The notes under the pieces were generated by a model, which saw only the letters and a program-made list of their open reading frames with translations, made no database searches and had not been told where the DNA came from. Positions 54,811-64,000 of a DNA stretch of 64,000 nucleotides are shown here, one piece after another. A program made the position numbers and the translations under genes. The stretch spans positions 558,001-622,000 of the forward strand of contig JABRWF010000001.1 of the NCBI GenBank assembly GCA_018343915.1. Reading direction: 5' to 3'. The number at the start of each line of letters is the position of its first letter. Within the stretch, counting starts at the first letter, position 1. This stretch comes from Agroathelia rolfsii. Lineage: Eukaryota > Basidiomycota > Agaricomycetes > Amylocorticiales > Amylocorticiaceae.

Positions 54811-56659
54811 TATCAAGGCTTGTACGCTTGACTAATCCAACAAACACAACCCTCTGTAAGGTACAAGGGCGGGCTGTAAAGCTGGGTTGTACATGTATTA
54901 CTTGGTTGGAGTTTTATCAAACACCCATATGTGTCATGAGTTGGAAAATATGGACAGAATTTTTGCAAATTATTTAATTTTTATTGGAACTATTTTTACG
55001 AATTTTCGTCTCCTTTTATCTTTTTCTTTTATTACCCTTAGGGCGTGGACTGTAGGCAGTGAACAGTCAGGTGATTGACCCTCATATGACTAAGCCGCAT
55101 GCTACAGGAGTAATCGTGAGTTGTGCGTTTCCTGTTCACCATTCTGCACAACTCCGGAGTACAAACCTCCGACCACTGACCGATTCCTAATGGATACTGG
55201 TTTCGTTACACACCTCTGAGTTTCCGCTCCTGAGCTCCTGCAGAGCTCCGCTCCTGAGCGCGAAACCTCCGGAAGTGTTGTATCTCCGTACGGCTGCCCG
55301 TCGGAGTTAGGGAAAAGGTCTTCCCCTGCATAATCTACTTCCTCTATTCTTTGCCTCCACAGTGGAACTAGCGTGGAGCTTCTGCAAGTAGTATAAGTAG
55401 TCTATGTAACTTGTCCTGAAAGGCCAGCTTTGACCTCTTCGCCTTCAGGCAAGTATTATATGTTTGTATTTCTCTTATAGTATTACTCAATGAAACTTCG
55501 CCTTCAGGATTCACTCCGCAGGGCCTAGCCCGTCTCAGCTATAGCATACACTCACACCGGAGGTGGTGGAAATCCCCTCAAGTAAGTTACGAAGTTTGTC
55601 GGAATAAGAGTCGGAGCCTCGGACATAAGTACAGAAGAGTACCCAGTGTTGCCCTTCAATAAATTAGGGGACATATCTGTGGGAAAACCTTATTTGTGCA
55701 GTACTTAGATTTTAGTGTTAGGAGTATACACTTTGCACAGTCAAGGAGTGTACCCTTGACAATATGCTCCCATTGCTGCCTTTCGTAATAGTATACTCTA
55801 GTATCCTACTTTGCTAGGATTGCATTCGGTACTCTAGACTTTGCATCTTCCCATATGCTCTCTTTGCATCAAATAGGTTACTCTAGTATTTCTTACTGAG
55901 GATAGGCAGCTTAGCCCACCATGGTCACCAATGTTTGTAGGGTCTTATTACTGCCCCAGCCTAAATGAATAGGACTTGATCACACGCAATGCCTCCTTAT
56001 GTATTTGAGGACTTCTACTTATGGCCTTCTGGTACTAAGGCTTACGCACATGCTTACTAAGCTACCTTTGAGGCTTTATGCTTAATAAGGGGAAGGGTAA
56101 AAGAAGAGAAGGGAAAAGGGGCTAGAACGGATGCAAGCCTGAAGGTGAGATAATATATTAGTAATATATAGTAAGTACAAGGGGGGGGTGCCCTTACCTG
56201 AAGGCGAGAAGGTCGAAGCTAAGGTTCAGGTAAGGGTTACATGCTTGTATTTATACATAATTGAAAGGGCCCGTGCGCAGCCTTGTTAGTCTGTATGCAG
56301 CCAGGGTTTATAAGCAGGAACATGTAAAATGCAGGGGCAGTGCTTTGTGACTAAGTCTGATGAGCAGCCAATCAGAATGATGAGTCTAGTACTCCTTAGT
56401 AATTGCACAGTGATTGGAATGACCCTGATTCCTGAGTCTAGACCTTTTGATGAAAAGGAATGATCTAGACTCCACCTTCCTAATATACTCTTGTCACAAG
56501 CACTCCTGTCACATGGGGCTAATACAGCCAGTCACACGTGTGTCAAGACATTGCCTGCAAGGTATTTCATTTATATCTCAATGAATAAAAATCATAAAAA
56601 TATAATAAAAATATGTACATGCTCGTAAGAAAAAGGCGAAAAATATTCAACTCATAATA
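54811..56659 (-). repeat. Decayed B LTR with mismatched flanks
   Basis: 54811-54931 and 55767-56659 make a reverse B LTR of about 1010 bp. Its termini are mutated (TATCAAGG and ATAATA for TGTCAAGG and ATAACA). The left flank is A-3 pol (AATAG); the right flank is an F LTR (CTATT). The flanks are not a direct repeat, so the two ends derive from different events. Confidence 0.8.
54932..55761 (+). repeat. Solo A LTR in a B LTR, target duplication ATATG
   Basis: An 830 bp A LTR, flanked by ATATG (54927-54931 and 55762-55766). It keeps the TATA box, hairpin and self-primer. Confidence 0.92.
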
Positions 56660-57078
56660 CTATTGTCTTTATTGTTTTCCCTCATTTCTTTATTTATCAT
56701 TTTCTTGACTACTGTACTTAGTATATATATACTATACCTAATATAGTAGATATAGTAGTTAGAAAATTAAGTGTGTTTGGCCCTAAATAAGCTCTATACC
56801 TACTATATAGCCATTGGTCAACCTGTGGACTCAAGCATCCTTAAGTACCTTATCTAGTATCTTATCTCTACTTGGTCTCTGCTCTATGCTTAATCCTGCT
56901 AAAATACCTACACCAACCTGCTGTATATTTATCTACTTGCTATAACACCCATATTACTGCAGGCTCCAAGATATCAAAGAAGCAACTCCACAAACCCACA
57001 GGGCTACCATCCAGCAGTAAGCTGCTTAGCAGTTAGCATCCCAGAGGCATCACTATACTACTCAAGCTAGCTGTAAGG
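56660..57078 (+). repeat. LTR-F fragment, strongly mutated
   Basis: Matches the second half of LTR-F (compare 59763-60180) in plus orientation. The first 440 or so bp and the terminal CTCTTGACA are missing. Most CpG sites of the intact copies read TpG or CpA here. It stops at an A LTR. Confidence 0.75.
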
Positions 57079-57910
57079 TGTCAAGGGTACACTCCTTGAC
57101 TGTACAAAGTGTATACTCCTAACACTAAAATTTAAGTACTGCATAAATATAGTTTTCCCATAGATATGTTCCCTAATTTATTAAAGGGCAATACCAGGTA
57201 CTCTTCTATATTTATATCCAAGGCTCTAACTCTTATTCTGATAAACTTTGTAACTTACTTGAGGGGATTTCTGCTATCTCCAGTATGAGTATATGCTATA
57301 GCTGAGATAGGCTAGGCCCTGTAGAATGAACCCTGAAGGTAAAGTTTTATTGAGTAATACTATAAGAGGAATACAAACATATAATACTTGCCTAAAGGCA
57401 AAGAGGTCAAAGCTGGCCTTTCAGGATAAGATATATAGACTACTTATACTACTTGTAGGAGCTCCACACTAGTTCCAATACAGAGACAAGAAATAGAAAT
57501 AGTAGATTATACAGGGGAAGATCTTTTCTCTAACTCCAATAGGCAATCATACAGAGATACAACTACTTTAGAGGTTCTGTGCTTAGGAGCAGAGCTCCAT
57601 AGGAGCTTGGGAGCAGAAACTCAGAGGTGTATAATAGAACCAGTATCTATTAGGAATTAGTTAGTAGTTAGAGGTTTGTACTCTAGAGTTGTGTAGAATA
57701 GTGAATAGAAAACATACAACTCATGATTACTCCTGTAGTGTGTGGCTTAGTCACATGAGGGCTAATCACCTGACTACTCACTGCCTACAGTCCATGCCCT
57801 AAAGGTAATAAAATAAAAAAAGATAAAAGGAAATGAAAATTTGTAAAAAATAGTTCCAATACAATTAAATAATTTGCAAAAATTCTGTCCATTATTTCCA
57901 ACTCATGACA
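57079..57910 (-). repeat. A LTR, strongly mutated
   Basis: An 832 bp reverse A LTR. It is colinear with 22523-23352 but with dozens of C-to-T and G-to-A changes, many at CpG (TTCCGTA to TTCTATA, CTTCGTA to CTTTGTA). No matching target duplication is seen (TAAGG on the left, TACTC on the right). Confidence 0.85.
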
Positions 57911-59111
57911 TACTCCATGTGACTATAACTTCATCACTCCTATTGAGGCATAGATTGCCTATTCTAATACACCCCCTTAATCCTTGCAATCAAAATCCAA
58001 AAGAAATCCCATCAAAAGAAAAAAAGATCCTATATAGGTAATGTAGGTATAGATAGTATAAAGTGGATAGTAAGAAATATAAGTGAAGAGAAATAAAATG
58101 AAAAGTACAAGATACTACTTATGCCCAAGAATCCAAAACAGAAATCATGGCAGCCATATGCACATGATTAGGCCCTAGTAGTTAATTCCTGCATATGCTA
58201 GCACCCTCTGGTTATTGATGCTATACTAGTCTTGCTATGAGTATTGAGCTGAATACAGCAGGATCCATCTTTGTGCATTTGGCTCGATAGCCTAGGGCTT
58301 GAATAATGATAAGCAAATAAGAATTACATAATAATAAAATAGCTATTACCATTATACTTAGCATTCCCTAGTGCCCATGCTTATTCTATGGATATAATCC
58401 ATTGTAGTGCTATTCTATTACTGTTACAGGTCTATGGATAGGGTGTACTATGGAAAGGTGGATATATGCTTTATAGAGTGAGAAGTATAATGGAAAAAGT
58501 ATATAGAGTCAAGGATTAATCATGCAATGACTAAAGTCAATCCAGACCCTAGTAATGTTGTAGAGAGTGGTGAATGACTATGAAACAAAGATGGAATTGA
58601 TAAAGGAGGTCTGTGAGATGAGGAACATCTCTTAGACCTTAAAGGTTTAAATACATAATAGTATGCTATTGTTCTCTACATTGGTATGCTCTCCTAGCTT
58701 CTAACTCTTACTAAATGATCCAATATAACTCCTAGAATCCTCCTTGATTGTTCCAGTGATTATCATGATGTGTTGTAGTTCCTTTATAACTATGATAGTG
58801 CCTAAAGATGGGAAATACAAAATTACACTCTTTTGTGTGACGTAACACATGACATGTCATAACCAACGTGATAGTGAAAGAGAGCGGAAACAGTGATATA
58901 CCTTCTTCTAAGCCTAAGGCTTAGAACTAAGCTATAATCAAATAATAAACTATGGTTTGCTATGATCTACTATAATTTATAGATAATAATAATGTTAAAT
59001 ACCTGAGTAATTCTATAGTTATTCTGAGTATATGCTGAAAGATTATAGGTATATACTTGGTAAATCTGAGTATATGCTTGTTAAACATAAATAAATACTA
59101 TAGTGTCTATG
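57911..59111 (-). other. 1.2 kb AT-rich non-coding stretch, possible decayed copia 3' end
   Basis: No open frame of note and no match to the gypsy families. Near the left end the minus strand reads TTAAGGGGGTG then TATTAGAATAG. This resembles a polypurine tract followed by an LTR start of TGTTAGAATAG type, common in Ty1/copia elements, with one G-to-A change. The rest (58000-59111) has many short TATA-rich motifs and no recognisable pol domain. The copia reading is weak. Confidence 0.35.
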
Positions 59112-59199
59112 TGTTATAAGTTGGACTTTTGTACTATAAATTTTTTGTTATTATTCAAACAATGTATTATATTTCTTTTCATTTTCTTTTATTACCCTC

Positions 59200-60952
59200 T
59201 ATCACGACCCGCCAACGCACCTGGCTGCTGAACATCCTGATTGCACACATCAACATTCACAAACAACTACAATGGAGCCACCGGTGACATCCTCCCTTCT
59301 GCGTTGCCGTGTGTTCTGTATGTCACGACCCGCCAATGCACCCGGCCGCCAAACGTCCCGGTCGCACACATCAACTACGCAAACACCTACGACGGAATCA
59401 CCGGCAACGCCCTCCCTTCTGAGTCACCGCATACCCCGTGCATCGGACGCGTTTCCAATGTGTCCGCCGACGTTTCCCCGGAGCCATGTGCAAGGCTATC
59501 CCTCGCGCTTCCTTCCCATCATCGATGCGCTTCTGTCCATCAGAGCGTCCCACATGCCGACTGGCCTTCTCGATCACATTCCTCGAGTTGCCATGTGCCT
59601 GCACCAGCGGATCCTTCCTATCTAGGAAAATTGCGCTTGGACTCTCCTTATGATTGCACTCTGATCGATGATTAGACCGCCGATGGTTCCGAAGGAATGC
59701 ACCCCCGCCTTTATGCACAGCGTAGCACGACTACCAGAGCACGCGGCGCGTGCTATTACTTATTGTCTCTATTGTTTTCTCCCATTTCTTTATTTATCTT
59801 TCTGCAACTACTGTATTCTAGTATATAGTACTGTACCTGATGTAGTAGATACAGTAGTCGGAAAATTAAGTGTGTTTGGCCCTAAACAAGCCCTACACCC
59901 GCTGCATAGCCAGCGGTCAACCTGTGGACTCAAGCGTCCTCGAGTATCTCGTTCTGCTCTCTCCCTCTGGCTTGTCATCCTCTGCTCTACGCCGATCTCG
60001 CCAGAACACCCGTACCAACCTACCATGCGCTTGTCTGCTTGCCGCAACACCCGTTTCGCCGCAGGCTCCGAGATATCGAAGAGGCGACTCCACAAACCTA
60101 CGGGGCTGCCATCTGGCAGTGAGCCGCTTAGTAGTTAGTGCTCCCGGGGCATCGCCACACCGCCCAAGCTAGCTGCAAAGGCAGCTCTTGACACTGTATA
60201 TTAAAAGTATTTCCAATGTGTCCACCAACGTTTCCCCGGAGCCATGTGCACAGTGCCTTCCCACGCTTCCTTTCCATCATTGATGCGCTTCTATCCATCA
60301 GAGCATTCTACATACCGACTAGCCTTCTCAACAACATTCCCTGAGTTGCTATGTGCCCATACCAGTGGATCCTTCCTATCTTGGAAGATCGCACTTGGTC
60401 CTCCCCTATGATTGCACTCTGATCAATGATCAGACTGCTAATGGTTCCGAAGGAATGCACCCCTGCCTTTGTGCATAGCGTGGCATGACTACCAGAGTGC
60501 GCGGCATATGCTGGATCTTATTGTTTCTATTGTTTTTCATCCCTTTCTTTATTTATTATTTTCTCGACTACTATACTTCATATATATATACTGTACCTGA
60601 TGTAGTAGTTACAGTAGTTGGAAAATTAAGTGTGTATCGCCCTAAACAAGCCCTACACCTGCTACATAGCTAGCGGTCAACCTGTGGACTCGAGTGTCCT
60701 TGAGTATCTCGTTCTGTTTCTTATCTCCTGCTTGATCTCTCTGTCTACATACAATCTCGCTGGACCTCCTATTCAACTTGCCATATGCTTGACTGCTTGC
60801 TGCACCACCCGTATTGCTGCAGGCCCCGAGATATTAAAGAGGTGACTCTACAAACCCACAGAGCTGCTATCCGGCAGTGAGCAGCTTTAGCAGTTAGTGC
60901 TCCAGGGGCATCACTGCACTGCCCGAGCTAGCTGCAAAGGCAGCTCTTGACA
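59200..60952 (+). repeat. Solo LTR-F (outer), target duplication CCCTC
   Basis: 59200-59320 and 60199-60952 form an F LTR. CCCTC flanks it (59195-59199 and 60953-60957). Its first bases read TATCACGACC for TGTCACGACC. Confidence 0.9.
59321..60193 (+). repeat. Solo LTR-F nested in LTR-F, target duplication CTGTA
   Basis: An 873 bp F LTR, TGTCACGACCCGCC to CAGCTCTTGACA, flanked by CTGTA (59316-59320 and 60194-60198). It is less mutated than its host copy, as expected for a later insertion. Confidence 0.92.
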
Positions 60953-61338
60953 CCCTCAGAGCATAGTCTATAGGCAGTGAGTGGTCCTATAATTAGCCCT
61001 TATATGACTAAGCCACATGCTACAGGAGTAATTGTGAGTTGTGCATTTCCTATTCATTATTCTGCACAACTCTGGAGTATAAACCTCCAATCACTGACCG
61101 ACTCCTAATGGATACTGGTTCCGCTATATACCTCCAAGTTTCTGCTCTAGAACTCCTAAGGAGCTCCACTCCTGAGTGCAGAGCCTCCGCAAGTGTTATA
61201 TCTCTACATGGCTACCTGTCAAAGTTAGGGAAAAGGTCTCCCCCTACATATTCTACTTTTTCCATCTCTTGTCTCCATATTAGAACTAGTGCAGAGCTTT
61301 CATAGTAGTATAAGTAGTTGATGTAACTTATCCTAAAA

Positions 61339-62198
61339 TGTCAAGGGATTACTCTTGACTATGCGGAGATAATCAAAGTAACCTCCCGTCACTAAACAAA
61401 GTACCTAAGTCACAAGTTTTCCCACACTACACAAACCCTTTTTATCTATTGAGGGTGGTAAGGGTACTCTGCTTATGCCTTACGAAGCTTCCGGAGACTT
61501 AAGTTGGAGGAGAGCGGAGGTTCTGGAACTTCTGATTCACGTGTCACACGTCTAACTAAGTAATCTAGGGAATTTCACCCTACTAATTAAATGTGTTGTT
61601 GTGCTAAGACGCTGGGCTAGGCCCGGAGGTAAATGATCCCTGAAGGCGAAGTTTTTATTAGCAATCTACTTTAATGAAATACAACCTGAATACTTGCCTG
61701 AAGGCAAAGAGGTCAAAGCTGGCCTTTCAGGACAAGTTACATACACTAATTATACTACTACAAAAGCTCCGCGCTAGTTCCAATGTGGAGGAAAGACAAA
61801 GAGAAAGTAGAGTATGCGGGGGAAGACCTTTTCCCTAACTCCGACAGGCAGCCGTGCGGAGATACAACACTTCCGGAGGTTCCACGCTCAGGAGCGGAGC
61901 TCTGCAGGAGCTTGGGAGCGGAAGCTTGGGGGTGTGTAGCGGAACCAGTATCCGTTAGGAATCGGTCAGTGATCGGAGGTTTGTACTCCGGAGTTGTGCA
62001 GAATGGTGAACAGGAAACGCACAACTCACGATTACTCCTATAGTGTGCGGCTTTAGTCATATAAGGGCCAATCATAGGACCGCTCACTGCCTACAGACCA
62101 CGCCCTGAGGGTAATAAAATAAAAAAAATGAAATGAAATATAATACATGTTTTAAATAATAATGAAAAATCTATAGTCCAAATTTACAACTCATAACA
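61339..62198 (-). repeat. Solo D LTR nested in the D-2 LTR, target duplication TAAAA
   Basis: An 860 bp D LTR in reverse, flanked by TAAAA (61334-61338 and 62199-62203). It is of the TGTAAATTTGG subtype like 19523-20381, unlike its host LTR. Confidence 0.92.
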
Positions 62199-62586
62199 TA
62201 AAAGGCCAGCTTTGACCTCTTTGCCTTTAGGCAAGTATTTAGCATTTGTATTCCTCTTAGAATTACTCAATCAACTTCGCCTTCAGGGTTTATTAAACTC
62301 CAGGCCTAGCCTAGTATCTTAGCATAACTATCTCTTACTTAGTAGGGTGAAATTCCCTAGATTACTTAGTTAGATGCATAACACATGAATTGGAAGTTCT
62401 AGAACCTCTGCTCCCCTCTGACTCAAAGTCTTCAGAAGCTTCATAAGGCATAAGCAGAGTATCCTTACCACCCTCAATAGATAAAGAGGTTTGTGTAGTA
62501 TAGAAAAACTTGTGACTTAGGTACTTTATTTAGTGGCGGGAGATTACTTTGATTATCTCCGCATAGTCAAGAGTGATCCCTTGACA

Positions 62587-62878
62587 TTAGGTCAAAGCTA
62601 CCCAGATATCCCTTAGAATTTCTGCATTCTGAGAAGGTATAATTGGCAATCACACATAAAGAGCAGTAGATAGATTTTCCAGACATGCTTCTTTTCTACT
62701 TAGTATGCTTAAGTGATTTCAGGAAGCAATTATGAGGTGTAGCCCCAGCCCTTTGACAACCCCATTTAGATACTCATAGCGGATATGATCTCTGTGATTG
62801 AATGGCTGTATCTGAAGCCAATAAAATCCCTCACATGGATTAAATTCTAGGAGCTCCTTGTGGGAGTTAAAATTTAAT
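62587..62878 (+). other. D-2 primer-binding site and leader, cut by C-2
   Basis: AGGTCAAAGCT at 62589-62599 matches the self-primer AGCTTTGACCT that begins near 62209. The leader then matches that of D-1 in reverse until C-2 interrupts it at 62879 (flank TTAAT). Confidence 0.72.
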
Positions 62879-63736
62879 TGTCAAGGGTACACTCCTTGAT
62901 CTTGTGACTTTGGGCGTGGTGAGCCTACTCGTGCACTAAACCAAACAATATATTCTTAACTTATTAAGTCTCAGAAGTACCTACGAAGGAGTTTTCCCAC
63001 AGATACACAATGCCTGTATCTATTGAGGCTGTGCCGGGTACTTTCTTATCTCCTAAGTATTCGAAGCTCTTTGTCACACGCGTACACACGAGGGGATTCG
63101 CACCACCTCCAAGTAAGAGTAAAAAGAGGGAGAGAGAGAGAAAAAGGGGGGGGGCTAGGACGGAAGCCTAGGCCTGAGAGATGATACCCTGAAGGCGAAG
63201 ATTTTATTAGTAATCTATTTAAAGTGAATACAATCCTGGGGTTACTTGCCTGAAGGCGAAGAGGTCGAAGCTGAGCTCTTCAGGACAAGTTACATGCACT
63301 ATTTATACTATTCTACAAGGGTCCGTGTGCAGCTTTGATGGTCTGTGCGCAGAGGGAGATAGAAGTATAATTGGTGGCAATGCAGGGGAAGATCTTTGAC
63401 CCTAACTCCACCGGGCATCCGTGTGGAGATCTGTTTCCAGACCGGTACCGGTAACCATTAGGAATTGATCAGTGAAGGAAGTTTGTATTCCTTAGGCTGT
63501 GCGTAATGGTGAAATAGAAGTGCGCACAGCCCCGAGATTACTCCTGTGACGTGCGGCTTGGAACACGTGAGGGCCAATCACATGACCACAGCACTGCCCA
63601 CAGTCCACGCCCTAAAGGGGTAATTTTATAAGAAGAATAGAAAAAGAAAAAGAAAAGTGCAATAACTAATTAAGTATTTGTCCAAATAATACAAGAAAAT
63701 AACCAAAAAATCGCCGAAAATTTCCTACTCATGACA
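62879..63736 (-). repeat. C-2 3' LTR
   Basis: An 858 bp C LTR in reverse, next to a polypurine tract (GGAAGGGGGTAA on the minus strand). It is clearly diverged from the C-1 LTR. Confidence 0.9.
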
Positions 63737-63747
63737 TTACCCCCTTC

Positions 63748-64000
63748 CTAAGGGGATTTCCTCCGGAACATCCCAAGTTCCCATGTCCCTCCTATCCTTT
63801 CCGCAGTTTCCGTGAAATTTTCAATTGGCCGGAATGGGAGATCCGCAAAGACTGTAGCCGAGAGGCGTTTAGGTGCTTTGGGATTTTTCTTATGGAATTC
63901 TTTGATGAGGCGGGGGGCGTTGGTGATGTTGGCTTCTTTCTCCCACGAATCTTCTCCTGGGTATCCCTTCCATTCGACTAGGTATTCAAGTTTTTTTGTC
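63748..64000 (-). CDS. C-2 pol, 3' end (chromodomain), partial
   Basis: The last 83 or so codons of a family C Pol, open as far as the window edge, with stop TAG at 63748-63750. It contains a chromodomain (LEYLVEWKGYPGEDSWEKE), then NAPRLIKEFHKKNPKAPKRLSA and RPIENFTET. Chromodomains of this class bind modified histones and guide integration. The rest of the gene, and whether it is intact, lies beyond the window. Confidence 0.82.
   Translation of the reverse strand, partial: TKKLEYLVEWKGYPGEDSWEKEANITNAPRLIKEFHKKNPKAPKRLSATVFADLPFRPIENFTETAERIGGTWELGMFRRKSP

Larger units (their letters stand above)
59112..62586 (+). repeat. D-2 5' LTR, interrupted by three LTRs
   Basis: Pieces 59112-59199, 60958-61338 and 62204-62586 make an 852 bp D LTR. 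It starts TGTTATAAGTTGGACTT, close to the start of the D-1 LTR, ends CCCTTGACA, and is followed by a primer-binding site. It is therefore the 5' end of a D element. The flank on the left is CTATG. Confidence 0.87.

Noticed and set aside
1..64000. Search for host genes, rRNA, CRISPR, plasmid or phage functions and secondary-metabolite genes
   Set aside because: No frame without transposon homology shows a recognisable domain, and nearly all sequence is accounted for by mobile elements.

Overview
This 64 kb window comes from a repeat-rich fungal genome, most likely a filamentous fungus. I found no host gene. Almost every base can be assigned to nested transposable elements. The fungal guess rests on chromodomain Ty3/gypsy elements with self-primed replication, a Tc1/mariner element, intron-like signals of fungal size with TACTAAY-like branch points, and heavy C-to-T/G-to-A decay of some copies. 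The sequence alone does not settle the phylum. The window is probably heterochromatin; that is inference.

Four related gypsy (chromovirus) families supply most of the DNA. I name them by LTR: A (about 830 bp, begins TGTCATGAGTTGGAAAA), B (about 1010 bp, TGTTATGAGTTGGACAT), C (about 845 bp, TGTCATGAGAAGG or TGTCATGAGTAGG) and D (about 800-860 bp, TGTTATGAGTTG followed by TAAATT or GACTTT). Three further families are seen only as LTRs: E, F (GC-rich) and G. There are also two copies of a 1621 bp Tc1-like transposon and one 385 bp LTR element with a tRNA-like sequence in each LTR.

Layout: 1-1072 is the tail of element B-0. 1073-3700 is a D LTR carrying two nested B LTRs. 3701-3981 is a displaced piece of B-2 gag. 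3982-11982 is A-1 (+), broken at 7465-10451 by a solo B LTR that itself holds LTR-E and another B LTR. 11983-19522 is B-1 (+), with a solo LTR-G in its gag. 19523-20589 is a recombinant D LTR joined to the tail of an A LTR. 20590-22522 is an inverted piece of B-2 gag with a solo LTR-F. 22523-30331 is A-2 (-), with a solo C LTR in pol. 30332-31839 is the 5' end of B-2 (-). 31840-42745 is D-1 (-), carrying Tc1 copy 1, LTR-F, a solo A LTR and Tc1 copy 2. 42746-54810 is A-3 (+), carrying the tRNA-bearing mini-element and a complete young element C-1 (-, 47327-54503). 54811-59111 is a mutation-decayed mosaic of LTRs and non-coding DNA. 59112-62878 is the 5' end of D-2, whose LTR holds three more LTRs. 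62879-64000 is the 3' end of C-2 (-).

The four gypsy families share one expression and replication design. A TATA box lies about 35 bp upstream of an 11-nt sequence that is the exact reverse complement of the primer-binding site just after the 5' LTR. This is the arrangement expected for Tf1-type self-priming. The 11-mer sits in the loop of a conserved hairpin, and an intron-like unit follows it. Gag and Pol are joined by a canonical -1 frameshift heptamer (GGGTTTT) placed just before the gag stop. Pol order is protease, reverse transcriptase, RNase H, integrase, GPY/F module, chromodomain. Only A-2 gag and C-1 gag are uninterrupted; every complete pol seen carries at least one nonsense codon.

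Target-site duplications (5 bp for LTR elements, TA for Tc1) give a relative order of insertion up to six levels deep. They also reveal a local inversion between two opposed A elements and an LTR-LTR deletion.
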